A DNA stretch of 64,000 bases. Origin: JAKJGV01 sp964617565 (lineage in GTDB: Bacteria > Verrucomicrobiota > Kiritimatiellia > CAIQIC01 > JAGNIJ01). Both the position numbers and the translations under genes were made by a program. Of the stretch, positions 53,627 to 61,766 are shown piece by piece; positions within the stretch are counted from its first letter, which is position 1, and the number at the start of each line of letters is the position of its first letter. The DNA lies in the NCBI GenBank assembly GCA_964617565.1, contig CAZTYH010000003.1:4948-68947 (forward strand), read 5' to 3'. The notes beneath the pieces were generated by a model, which ran no database searches, had not been told where the DNA came from, and was given only the letters and a program-made list of their open reading frames with translations.

Positions 53627-53965
53627 CTACCGCGCAGCCATCACGAAAAAGGAGATGACGGCCAGGGTCACGCCGATGTAGGCCACCGGAGTAAGCATTT
53701 CTTTCAGAAACAGCAACCCGAGAATATTGCTGATGACAATGGATGACGCGCCCATGAGCGCCATGGTTCGGCCAAGTTCCACGTGGGCGAAGACGTAAAG
53801 CTGACCGAACATCGCAAGCTGTCGGAGCACGAGATAGATGAAGAACCAGAACGTGAGAAAGGTGGCCATGCGGAAGCCGTGTCGGTGCATGTAGATCCGG
53901 CCCATGAAATCGCTGACGGAATAAACGAGTTGCGTACCGACGAGAATCAGCAAGGCCTTGGGCAT
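53627..53965 (-). CDS. Small EamA/SMR-like membrane protein
   Basis: A 112-residue protein with four predicted membrane helices. The C-terminal half (MGASSIVISNILGLLFLKEML, AYIGVTLAVISFFVMA) matches the EamA drug/metabolite transporter half-repeat. At this size it would function as a dimer, like EmrE or ArnE. The start at 53965 follows GAGGA, 11 bases after the cysE stop, so the two genes are probably co-transcribed. Substrate unknown. A 6-bp inverted repeat (53586-53613) sits between it and budA but lacks a T-run. Confidence 0.7.
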   Translation of the reverse strand: MPKALLILVGTQLVYSVSDFMGRIYMHRHGFRMATFLTFWFFIYLVLRQLAMFGQLYVFAHVELGRTMALMGASSIVISNILGLLFLKEMLTPVAYIGVTLAVISFFVMAAR

Positions 53966-53975
53966 AGTGCGGTCC

Positions 53976-54944
53976 TCAGCGTCTTTCTTCGCGCTTCTTG
54001 ATATGCAACTCCGCATGCTTGCTGGTGACGAAACTGTTCGGGGGGACGGACTCCATCAGGAATACGTTGCCTCCGACCGTTGATCCTTTGCCGATCACCG
54101 TGTCGCCACCGAGAATCGTCGCGTTCGCGTAAACCACGACATCGTCCTCAACCGTGGGATGGCGCTTGATGTGCTTGATCGGCCTTCCATGCTTGTCGAG
54201 CGGGAAGCTCTTCGCGCCCAGCGTTACACCTTGGTACAGCTTCACGTGATTGCCGATATGGGTTGTTTCGCCGATCACCACACCGGTCGCATGATCAATG
54301 AAGAAGCCGTGCCCGATCTGGGCGCCCGGATGAATATCCACGCCTGTTGTGGCGTGGGTCCATTCGCTCATTACGCGGGAAACGATCGGCACTTCGAGTT
54401 TGTAGAGTTCGTGGGCCAGGCGATGCGAGGTGATTGCAAGAAGGCCGGGATAGGCCAATTGCACTTCAGCAAACGTCAGCGCGGCGGGGTCGCCTTCATA
54501 GGCCGCTTTCACGTCCTCGACGAGAAGCTTCCGCACGTCAGGCAGACGGTTGATGAATGTCTGCATCACGGTGAACGATTCTTTCCTCGCATCGGAGGCT
54601 TTGTGCCCGCCCTCTACGCGCGAGGCTTCGCCCATCCAGCGAAACGGAATGGCGCGTTCGACTTCGGGACGGAGCAGGGCCCATCCGTCGCTGATCCGCC
54701 GGACCAGGAAGATTCCAAGCTCGCCCGGATCAATGCTGTTCTGGGACATCCGTCCGGGGAACATGACGTCAATAAACAGCTTGAGCGCCTCGATAATATT
54801 CGTTGTATTCGGATAGGAACCGAGCAGACTGTCCGCGCGATCTTCGGCGGCGCCGGAGTAAAGCGGGGTCAGTCGCGTGGCCGCGTGGCAGATGCAATAT
54901 TCCGCCTCCGGCCCCGCGCATTCAGGCGTCATTTTCTTTGTCAT
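53976..54944 (-). CDS. cysE: Serine O-acetyltransferase
   Basis: A 322-residue enzyme making O-acetylserine for cysteine synthesis. The N-terminal helical domain includes LTFAEVQLAYPGLLAI and SHRLAHELY. The hexapeptide-repeat left-handed helix then shows GVDIHPGAQIGHGFFIDHATGV-type repeats with the catalytic His/Asp, GETTHIGNHVKLYQ, GVTLGAKSF, and HPTVEDDVVVYANATILGG. The length is of the long, N-terminally extended class. The start at 54944 follows GGAGG eight bases upstream; a longer frame to 55031 lacks such a site. Confidence 0.92.
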   Translation of the reverse strand: MTKKMTPECAGPEAEYCICHAATRLTPLYSGAAEDRADSLLGSYPNTTNIIEALKLFIDVMFPGRMSQNSIDPGELGIFLVRRISDGWALLRPEVERAIPFRWMGEASRVEGGHKASDARKESFTVMQTFINRLPDVRKLLVEDVKAAYEGDPAALTFAEVQLAYPGLLAITSHRLAHELYKLEVPIVSRVMSEWTHATTGVDIHPGAQIGHGFFIDHATGVVIGETTHIGNHVKLYQGVTLGAKSFPLDKHGRPIKHIKRHPTVEDDVVVYANATILGGDTVIGKGSTVGGNVFLMESVPPNSFVTSKHAELHIKKREERR

Positions 54945-55107
54945 CGCATATTCCTCCGGCAAAACTTCCAGCACGGTAACGCAGAATGCGCCGCCAATCA
55001 AGCCGTCCATTCCCTGTATCCGTTCTTGCATCCCGGGCCATCTCCAAACACAATACAGTTAACGAACGGCAGTGTGGCTGAAGCTCCTTAACCCTGTAGG
55101 TGTTTAT

Positions 55108-55884
55108 ATGAAGATTCTGATGCGCATCGTGATCGTGATCCTGATTCTTCTGGCCATACTTATTCTTGCGCGAAACGTCATTATTGAGAAGTTGACTCGA
55201 AAGACCGTGTTGCAGACTACGGGTTTCGATATCGAAATGGGTGGAATTCGCGCAGGACTGCTGGATCCCGTGTTCGAGATTACAAATGCCCGCTTGATCA
55301 ATCCGGAGGATTTTACCGAGCCAACCGCATTGGAGATCAAGACCCTCAGGGTGAAGTACGATTTGCCGTCGTTCTTCAAGGAAGAGGTTCATCTCCGGGA
55401 GGTTGTAGTGGATGTGCCTCGCGCGGTGCTTGTGATCCGCGAGGATGGGGAAAGCAATCTCGCGCGATTAGGTCAGGTCGCCCAGGGAGAGAGCAAAGAG
55501 GAATCCACGGGCAAAGAGGGCGAGGGCGGGCAGGAGGCTAAGCCAGGAAAGCGTGTCCGCGTGGATATCCTGACGCTCCGAGTGGGCAAGGTTGATGTCT
55601 ATCGCTATCGCGAGGGATCTGACAAGCCGGAAGTGGACAAGTACGACGTGAATTTTGACCGGACCGCGCGCGATGTGACCGATCTTAATGTCGTCAACGG
55701 TATGATTACCGCGGGTGTGATAGAAGCTGTAGGCGCAAGAGCCCTGCAAGGGTTCACAAAAGCTTTCCAGCAAAACGAGGGCGATCTTGAGAAAGTCGGC
55801 CAACAAGTCGAGCGGACAGCAAAAGATGTAGGGAAGCAGCTTAAAGGCTTGCTGAAAGATGCCGGCATAAACACAGACCGCTGA
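55108..55884 (+). CDS. AsmA-like / DUF748-like membrane-anchored protein
   Basis: A 258-residue protein with one N-terminal membrane helix (IVIVILILLAILILA). The following beta-rich segment (IEMGGIRAGLLDPVFEITNARLINPEDF, LREVVVDVPRAVLVIREDGESNL) is typical of AsmA-type domains, which in larger proteins bridge inner and outer membranes for lipid traffic. The middle has a charged low-complexity linker (KEESTGKEGEGGQEAKPG) and the C-terminus is an amphipathic helix. The protein is short for the family, so it may hold only one repeat. ATG at 55108 is used as it starts directly before the anchor. Confidence 0.65.
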   Translation: MKILMRIVIVILILLAILILARNVIIEKLTRKTVLQTTGFDIEMGGIRAGLLDPVFEITNARLINPEDFTEPTALEIKTLRVKYDLPSFFKEEVHLREVVVDVPRAVLVIREDGESNLARLGQVAQGESKEESTGKEGEGGQEAKPGKRVRVDILTLRVGKVDVYRYREGSDKPEVDKYDVNFDRTARDVTDLNVVNGMITAGVIEAVGARALQGFTKAFQQNEGDLEKVGQQVERTAKDVGKQLKGLLKDAGINTDR

Positions 55885-56011
55885 GCGTGTCATCGCTTAT
55901 CCTCGAATCACGAAAAAGCGCCAGCTTCACGGGATAAGCAGCGGCGACTGAGCAGGAACTCGGAATTTATCCGCCCCTTAACAATCCGTTACCATTGCAC
56001 CATGCGTGTAT

Positions 56012-56028
56012 AGCGCCAATATGGCGCT
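56012..56028. promoter_or_regulatory. Possible enhancer-binding site upstream of hsp20
   Basis: A perfect palindrome, AGCGCCA-ATA-TGGCGCT, lies 118-126 bases before the sigma-54 type promoter, the usual distance for an activator of that system. The 339-base stretch 55885-56223 is AT-rich and otherwise gene-free; a nested inverted repeat (ACACT...AGTGT, about 56068-56096) also lies there. Confidence 0.45.
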
Positions 56029-56135
56029 GTATTATTGTTGTAATGTTTATTAAAAGCGCATTAATGACACACTCTAATCGTTTAGAAAAAAGTGTAAGCA
56101 ATTGAAATACAATATATAGCATAAGATTTGGCGTT

Positions 56136-56152
56136 TTGGCATGCCCATTGCT
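56136..56152 (+). promoter_or_regulatory. Sigma-54 type promoter of the hsp20 cluster
   Basis: TTGGCATGCCCATTGCT matches YTGGCACGN4TTGCW at all but one position, with GG (56138) and GC (56150) 12 bases apart as required. The transcript would start near 56162. Its leader contains a 5-bp hairpin (56174-56188) and the GGAGG site of the first hsp20. Confidence 0.65.
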
Positions 56153-56223
56153 GTATATGGTTTTGTGTATTGTGGAGGATATCCCTCCATGCAAAGACAA
56201 GACGATTATGGAAGGAGGAAAAT

Positions 56224-56658
56224 ATGTGGTGGTTGAACGACATAACAATGGGGTCGGATCCGTTCCGAGAGATGAGGCGGTTGCAGAGAGACATTAACCG
56301 GCTTTTCTCCGGCTACGAAACTGCCGGCGATGTTTTCCCGGCAGTAAATGTCTGGGCAAACAGGGAAAACGTTGTGGTTACGGCAGAGTTGCCGGGAATG
56401 GATGCGTCTTCCATAGATATCTCGGTCCAGGGAGACCAACTCTTGCTTCAAGGCGAGAAAAAGGCGGATGAGATGGCGGGTGATGTGGTTTGCCATCGAA
56501 TTGAGCGTGGGTCCGGCAAATTCATGCGCACGTTCCGTCTGCCTTACGAGGTGGATAACGCGAAGGTGGACGCCAAGTATCGAAACGGCGTGTTAACCGT
56601 GACCCTGCCTCGCCAGGAAAGCAGCAAGCCGAAAAAGATCGCCATCAATGCGGGTTAA
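56224..56658 (+). CDS. Small heat-shock protein, Hsp20 family (copy 1)
   Basis: A 144-residue alpha-crystallin-type chaperone that holds unfolding proteins. The N-terminal arm has DPFREMRRLQRDINRLFSGY. The alpha-crystallin domain runs from about residue 40 (PAVNVWANRENVVVTAELPG) to the C-terminal strand (VDAKYRNGVLTVTLPRQE). It ends KPKKIAINAG, so a short C-terminal extension is present. A GGAGG site precedes the ATG. It is the first of three adjacent hsp20 genes behind a sigma-54 type promoter; only 16 bases separate it from copy 2. Confidence 0.93.
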   Translation: MWWLNDITMGSDPFREMRRLQRDINRLFSGYETAGDVFPAVNVWANRENVVVTAELPGMDASSIDISVQGDQLLLQGEKKADEMAGDVVCHRIERGSGKFMRTFRLPYEVDNAKVDAKYRNGVLTVTLPRQESSKPKKIAINAG

Positions 56659-56674
56659 TCGGGAGGTGACGAAC

Positions 56675-57079
56675 ATGACACAGGAAACAAAAGCCATGAA
56701 GACGCAGAAGAAAGAAAACACGGATGTCGAACTGACTCGTGATGAGCCGGTTTTCCTTCCCGCGACGGATATCTATGAAAAATCCGATGCGGTTTTGGTG
56801 ATGTGTGACATGCCGGGTGTGGATGAAAAGAGCGTGGATGTAGGCCTTGAAAACGGTGTGCTTACCATCACGGGGCGCCAGGAGTCGGCGCCGATGGATG
56901 GGTATGAGTTGCTCCATCATGGCTATCGCACAGGCATCTTTCGAAGGACATTCAATGTAACGGCGGATATAGATGCATCGAAGATAGACGCCAAGATTGC
57001 AAAAGGCGTTCTTCGACTGGTCTTGCCGAAGAGCGAGAAGGCTCGGCCGCGCAAGATTGCTGTCGTGTCCGGTGATTGA
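56675..57079 (+). CDS. Small heat-shock protein, Hsp20 family (copy 2)
   Basis: A 134-residue Hsp20 member with a short hydrophilic N-terminus (MTQETKAMKTQKKENTD), lacking the RLQRDINRLF-type arm of its neighbours. The alpha-crystallin domain spans about 30-125 (PATDIYEKSDAVLVMCDMPG through AKIAKGVLRLVLPKSE). The start at 56675 follows GGGAGGTGA. In proteobacteria paired Hsp20s of long- and short-arm type form mixed oligomers, so a similar partnership with copy 1 or 3 is likely but inferred. Confidence 0.92.
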   Translation: MTQETKAMKTQKKENTDVELTRDEPVFLPATDIYEKSDAVLVMCDMPGVDEKSVDVGLENGVLTITGRQESAPMDGYELLHHGYRTGIFRRTFNVTADIDASKIDAKIAKGVLRLVLPKSEKARPRKIAVVSGD

Positions 57080-57107
57080 AATCACGAAATGAAGGGAGGT
57101 GTCGTCT

Positions 57108-57620
57108 ATGAACAGAAGTCTGATTCCGTGGCGCAGAAAGGAGGGCCTTCCGGCCCGGAGTCGGGATGCAGACAATCCTTTCGAAGCGCTGCATCGGCAG
57201 ATGAACGAACTCTTTGAGAGTTATTTTGAGGAATTTGATGTTCCTCGTCTGCCGGGGCTGTGGCGCGGCGGTGAAGGGCTAAGCACCCTGACACCGAGTT
57301 TCGAGGTGGCCGAGACGGATGATGAGGTCAAGGTCACGGCGGAACTTCCGGGCATGGAGGAAAAGGATATCGAAGTGACGCTGGAAAACAACATTCTCAC
57401 TGTGAAGGGTGAGAAGAAGGAAGAGAGGGAGGAGAAGAAAAAGGGCCGCTACTTCACAGAGCGCCGATACGGGCACTTCCAGCGGATGCTTTCCCTGCCT
57501 TCAAATGTGCAGGAGGAAAAGGTCAGGGCAAAATTCAAGAAAGGCGTTCTTTCGATCACGCTTCCGAAGTCGGAAGAAGCCCGCAAGAAGGGGCGGAAAA
57601 TAGAAGTTGCGGTGGAATAA
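57108..57620 (+). CDS. Small heat-shock protein, Hsp20 family (copy 3)
   Basis: A 170-residue member, the longest of the three. The N-terminal arm holds NPFEALHRQMNELFESYFEE. The alpha-crystallin domain (about 63-160) includes PSFEVAETDDEVKVTAELPG and a highly charged loop (KGEKKEEREEKKKGRY), ending VRAKFKKGVLSITLPKSEE. The tail has a KIEV motif that can dock in the alpha-crystallin groove. GGGAGGTG precedes the ATG. A strong terminator follows 26 bases after the stop and closes the cluster. Confidence 0.94.
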   Translation: MNRSLIPWRRKEGLPARSRDADNPFEALHRQMNELFESYFEEFDVPRLPGLWRGGEGLSTLTPSFEVAETDDEVKVTAELPGMEEKDIEVTLENNILTVKGEKKEEREEKKKGRYFTERRYGHFQRMLSLPSNVQEEKVRAKFKKGVLSITLPKSEEARKKGRKIEVAVE

Positions 57621-57646
57621 TCTTGCCGACAGATGGGTCGTACGTG

Positions 57647-57674
57647 GCGCGGGGATCATCCCCCGCGCTTTTTT
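57647..57674 (+). terminator. Rho-independent terminator of the hsp20 cluster
   Basis: Perfect 8-bp stem GCGCGGGG/CCCCGCGC (57647-57654 with 57661-57668), 6-base loop and T6. Confidence 0.95.
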
Positions 57675-57785
57675 ATGCTCGCAAAATGGGCGTTGATGGG
57701 CTGGCATGGACATCTGACGTGAGGTAGGCTATGGCAAGTCGTTGAAATCGGCTTTACAGTAGGCGCCGGGTGGAGGGCAGATACC

Positions 57786-58745
57786 GTGATCCAGATCATC
57801 GGGTTCGATTTTACCAGCAAGACCATCACAGATGTCCATGTTGATTCTGTGCAGGAAGGCTTGAAGCAAGGAGCTTTCTGCTGGGTGGACATCATGCCGG
57901 AAGCCGGAGATGACGTGGCGCCCTTGCTGCAGAATCTCGGGGTGAATTCGGTGGCGATTTCCGAGACGCTGGGCGGTGACCAGGAAGGCCGATACGATAT
58001 TTATGAAGATTGTCTGCACTTTTCTTTCACAGAAGCCGCTTATCGCGGAGATCAGTTGCAGACCGGACACCTGGACGTTCTTTTCGGGGCTTCGTACCTA
58101 GTGACTTTTCATCGCAAGGAGTTGACGCTGATTCAACGAATGAAACGGACATACCGGGTAGACTTCATGAAGTTCAGCCGCACCCCGGGATTTCTGCTCT
58201 ACGAGTTGGCCGATGGCCTTACCGATATTTACCGTAAGGCATTCCAATCCAGTTCCGCAGTCTCGGAGAAACTGCAGTTAAGCCTTTTCGATTCGGCCAG
58301 CGACGCGATTTTTCAAGAGGTGTCCGGCTTCATGGGCGGGTTGTTGGCCCTGCGCAAATACGTCATGGCGTCGCGCGAGGTTCTTCATGAGCTCGCTACG
58401 CGCCGGTCTCCTTTTATCAGCGATACCACGCAACCTTTTCTGCTTAATATGGCTGGCGCGTTGGACCGGTTGTCGAACGACCTCACGACCGAGCGCGATA
58501 CGTTGAACGAGAACCTGAATCTCTACATGGGGATGGTAGGCCATCGCACCAATAAGATCGTGAGCCGATTGACGCTGATCAGCATGATCTTCCTGCCGTT
58601 GACCTTCTTGTGCGGTGTATATGGGATGAATTTTGTGGGGATCCCGGAACTGGAATGGAAGTACAGCTATCCTGTTTTCTGGCTGCTTGTATTGGTCATC
58701 TCCGGAATGTCCTTTTATTTTATGAAGAAGCGAAAATGGGTATAG
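57786..58745 (+). CDS. CorA-family magnesium/divalent metal transporter
   Basis: A 319-residue channel protein. A soluble N-terminal domain precedes two C-terminal membrane helices (about 260-280 and 293-312). The signature Gly-Met-Asn sits in LCGVYGMNFVGIPE at the end of the first helix, and the second ends in the basic KKRKWV. The region LNENLNLYMGMVGHRTNKIVSRLTLISMIFLPL is typical of the family's long stalk helix. The start is GTG at 57786; no good ribosome binding site is visible (GGAGGGCAGATACC lies about 7-18 bases upstream). It stands as a single gene after the hsp20 terminator. Confidence 0.92.
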   Translation: MIQIIGFDFTSKTITDVHVDSVQEGLKQGAFCWVDIMPEAGDDVAPLLQNLGVNSVAISETLGGDQEGRYDIYEDCLHFSFTEAAYRGDQLQTGHLDVLFGASYLVTFHRKELTLIQRMKRTYRVDFMKFSRTPGFLLYELADGLTDIYRKAFQSSSAVSEKLQLSLFDSASDAIFQEVSGFMGGLLALRKYVMASREVLHELATRRSPFISDTTQPFLLNMAGALDRLSNDLTTERDTLNENLNLYMGMVGHRTNKIVSRLTLISMIFLPLTFLCGVYGMNFVGIPELEWKYSYPVFWLLVLVISGMSFYFMKKRKWV

Positions 58746-58754
58746 GGGTGTTCG

Positions 58755-59543
58755 TCAAGGATTCAACAGCTCATCGACCAACAGAATTCGGCTCGGATTG
58801 GATGGATCATACAGGATGCCGACGGGGGCTCCGGATGTGCGCTTGTTTTCGGCCAGCGTCGCCTGATCGCCGTAGGCATAATAGTAAGTCGTGCGATCCG
58901 CAAAATCGTCTTGGAACGAAACCTGGACCTTGTATTGCATCTGTTTGTTCACCCGGACGTTGGTGGCGTCAACCGATTCAATTTTGCCTGAGCTGAATCG
59001 GCCGTACGAGAGAATCGCCCGCAATCGCCTGCGGCTCCGCAGGCTGAAAAACACCATGCCGAATCCCACAAGAGGAAAGATGACGACGAAAATCCCGCCC
59101 CAGCCGAAAGGAGAAAGCCGGCATCCCTTGATGCGCGCGACATCGGGATTGCCGGGCAGATACTCGACCATGACCCGCGCTTTTTCAGCGATCGCTCCGC
59201 CTCTCAGAAAGCAATGCCCGGGGCGGATTGCGCCCTCGTCGGTCGTGTAGGAAAATTCATAGCGGTAAACCCTGACCTCGTTTTCGCGCATATTGGTTTC
59301 GGCGCGAACCGTAACCGTTGCATCACTTGCAGTCTTTGCATGGATATTCAGGCGAAGCTCATCCGCGATGCGCCAGGGGAAGAAGATGAAAAGAAAGCTG
59401 CTGCCGAACAGGCCAAAAAACAGCCCGAAAATGATCAAGACCGCGGGTACGCGCTTCAGGGCTTTTTTCCGGATATTGGCAGGGATGGAGCGCGGCGGAT
59501 TCTGGCGCAGGAAGTCGCGCAGCTCTTCGACGCTGATGTTCAT
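58755..59543 (-). CDS. DUF3592-like membrane protein
   Basis: A 262-residue protein with two hydrophobic regions (about 30-55, VLIIFGLFFGLFGSSFLFIFF, and 144-165, GIFVVIFPLVGFGMVFF). Between and after them are two similar beta-rich segments: one with YRYEFSYTTDEGAIRPG ... VMVEYLPGNPDVARI, the other with YKVQVSFQDDF ... VGILYDPSNPSRILLVDEL. This duplicated pattern with 'V.Y.P.NP..' is that of DUF3592. Function unknown. It converges on corA and is divergent from the secreted protein at 59641. Confidence 0.7.
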   Translation of the reverse strand: MNISVEELRDFLRQNPPRSIPANIRKKALKRVPAVLIIFGLFFGLFGSSFLFIFFPWRIADELRLNIHAKTASDATVTVRAETNMRENEVRVYRYEFSYTTDEGAIRPGHCFLRGGAIAEKARVMVEYLPGNPDVARIKGCRLSPFGWGGIFVVIFPLVGFGMVFFSLRSRRRLRAILSYGRFSSGKIESVDATNVRVNKQMQYKVQVSFQDDFADRTTYYYAYGDQATLAENKRTSGAPVGILYDPSNPSRILLVDELLNP

Positions 59544-59640
59544 GCGACATATTATAGCGTTTGCCCGAGGGTGGGAGTAGAACGAAACGCAAGGAAGAGG
59601 GCGTTTAATTTTATATCAGGATTGGTGTTATCTGTTCATT

Positions 59641-61662
59641 GTGAAGTGGTTTGGAAAATCATGTCTGGCGGTCACTCTGGCATGTGCATCGGCATGGGCT
59701 CAGGGCGTCGAGATTGAGGATCCCTCCAGTTGGCTGGTTTCTTCGCTTGAAGAATGGAATAAACTTCTGGGGCAAACGAACGGCTGGATCGGCGCCGACG
59801 GCATATTCACCATTCCTCTTTCCGGTGACGATCGGCTTGCAACGGCTCACAGCACCACCACGCTGGTTGTGTTCAGCGATACATTCGTAGGGCAGGTGGA
59901 TTCAGGTAATCGAATTGTGGCTTGGCGGATGCCGCACAATACCGCAGCGGTGCTGGCAGGCGGAACACCGGATCGGGCGAAGCTGACCTATTACTGGGGA
60001 ACCAATGCGGATGGATCCGCCAAGTCTCTGTTTGAGCCTTCCACTCCGAATGCAAAGGGCAATGAATGGTATTGGCTCCAGGACGGGATCGCGATCAGCG
60101 GGCGTGTTTTCCTGACCGCTGCACGCATAGCCGCGGTCGGAGAAGGATATTGGGGTTTTGCAGTAACGGGCGTTGCCATGCTGGTTTCCGCGCCCGGACA
60201 ACCTTTGAATTTTGCGCAGTACACTCAAGTGGATGCTCCGTTGCTCTACGACCCGATTGATGGGCGCGGGCAGATTATCATAGGGGCGGGGATTCTTCCC
60301 AACACCGCCGAGGCCGGGGCGCCATTCCCGGACGGCTATATTTATTTTTACGGAACGCAAAACGATTTTTTGAACAAGAAACTGGTTGCAGCGCGGGTGT
60401 TGCCGCATCTCATTCAGGATTTTTCAAGTTGGCGGTACTGGGATGGGGCGGGATGGAGTACGGAAATAGGGGATGCTGTTGTGCTTACCGATCGCGTCTC
60501 TTCGGAACTGAGCGTTACGCCGTTGGCGGACGGCACGTATGCGCTTGTTTTTCAGGCGGACACCCTGGGATCGAATACCGCGGTGCGAATCGGCCAAAGC
60601 CCGGTGGGCCCTTTTGGTCCCTTGATCCCGATCTGGTCGGCGCCGGAGCGTTCGGATCCGGCGCTTGGCACCAATATCCTTACCTATAACGCCAAGGCGC
60701 ACCCGCACCTGTCCGAGCCGGGAACTCTATATATAACGTACAACGTGGGCTCGACGAGTGGATCGGAGACGCTGGCGAATGCGGACGTTACCCGCCCGCG
60801 GTTCATCCGGGCGCAGATTTCGGATATGCAGAAGCAGCAGGTCAATTGCGGAGGGGGCGCCGTGGGCGCATGGGGAAAGGACAGGAATTATTCGGGAAAG
60901 ACAATAAAGTACTACGTCGGCCGAAAGATAAAAAACGCCGGGGTTGTGCCGCAGAAGGTGCTGCGGTGCATCCGTGGAGTCTTTGCCCCGAAAATCCTGA
61001 ACTACAGCTTCGCGAATGTCCCACCGGGTCCTTGCATTATCCGGCTTTACTTTGCGGACATTTATTCGACGGCCAAGGGGATGGTGCGATTTCATGTGGA
61101 TATCGAGGGCGTGCGAGTGTTGAGCAATTTCGATGTCTTCGCCGCGGCGGGAGGAAGGGATCGTGCGCTGATGCGAGAGTTCAGCGCGGAAGTGGATGAA
61201 AACGGCTTGCAGTTGAAATTCACTCCGAAGAAGGGTGGAGCATTCATCAACGCAATCGAAATCATTTCCTCTATGCAGGCCACGGATTACAGCTTATCGC
61301 TCCGTGATTTCCCGATTCCGGAAGCCTGGACCAGCGGCAACTGGGATGAAAGTCATGGCGGGAAAAACGCGGTGGATGGCGATATCTCGACGGCGTGGAT
61401 TGGGAACGCGGGAGCCAAAAGATGGTGGCTGTCGCTGGGGTATCCGCGCTCGATGTTTGCTTCCGATGTTCACATTCTGTTCGATGCGGACTCGGTTAAA
61501 AACACGGCGCTGCTCGCAAGCCGGGATGGATTTGAATGGTTTGACTTGGACGAAGCGCTGCCTGCCGGGCCGTGCGAACTTCAATATCTCTGGATCGAGT
61601 TCATGCCGGACGAAGAAAATGCCGTACGCGTCCCGAGAGTGCTGGAAGTGGATGTCAAATAA
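59641..61662 (+). CDS. Secreted DUF5005/DUF4185-like propeller protein with malectin and discoidin-like modules
   Basis: A 673-residue exported protein (GTG start, signal SCLAVTLACASAWAQG). Residues about 25-385 contain NGWIGADGIFTIPL and TTLVVFSDTFVGQV, which recall the DUF5005/DUF4185 propellers related to glycoside hydrolases. A malectin-like module (about 400-540) follows, with FANVPPGPCIIRLYFADIY and LQLKFTPKKGGAFINAIEI. The last 115 residues resemble a discoidin (F5/8 type C) module (GKNAVDGDISTAWIGN, RWWLSLGYP). Both tail modules suggest carbohydrate binding. The tail is shared with the next gene, in part with identical DNA. A ribosome site is not obvious, so the start is moderately certain. 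Confidence 0.7.
   Translation: MKWFGKSCLAVTLACASAWAQGVEIEDPSSWLVSSLEEWNKLLGQTNGWIGADGIFTIPLSGDDRLATAHSTTTLVVFSDTFVGQVDSGNRIVAWRMPHNTAAVLAGGTPDRAKLTYYWGTNADGSAKSLFEPSTPNAKGNEWYWLQDGIAISGRVFLTAARIAAVGEGYWGFAVTGVAMLVSAPGQPLNFAQYTQVDAPLLYDPIDGRGQIIIGAGILPNTAEAGAPFPDGYIYFYGTQNDFLNKKLVAARVLPHLIQDFSSWRYWDGAGWSTEIGDAVVLTDRVSSELSVTPLADGTYALVFQADTLGSNTAVRIGQSPVGPFGPLIPIWSAPERSDPALGTNILTYNAKAHPHLSEPGTLYITYNVGSTSGSETLANADVTRPRFIRAQISDMQKQQVNCGGGAVGAWGKDRNYSGKTIKYYVGRKIKNAGVVPQKVLRCIRGVFAPKILNYSFANVPPGPCIIRLYFADIYSTAKGMVRFHVDIEGVRVLSNFDVFAAAGGRDRALMREFSAEVDENGLQLKFTPKKGGAFINAIEIISSMQATDYSLSLRDFPIPEAWTSGNWDESHGGKNAVDGDISTAWIGNAGAKRWWLSLGYPRSMFASDVHILFDADSVKNTALLASRDGFEWFDLDEALPAGPCELQYLWIEFMPDEENAVRVPRVLEVDVK
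61318..61559 (+). repeat. 242-bp segment identical to 63582-63823
   Basis: The two segments, 2,264 bases apart, show no difference over 242 bases, although the flanking malectin-coding DNA differs clearly. Both encode the first two thirds of the discoidin-like tail module. Confidence 0.95.
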
Positions 61663-61766
61663 TCGGCGTCCAGTCCGATTCCTCTCTTGATGCCGCCCTG
61701 CGATTGCTTTAAGCTTAACAGCATAAGGACGTTACACGGGAACAGTTTTCTGCAAGGAGACCTTTG

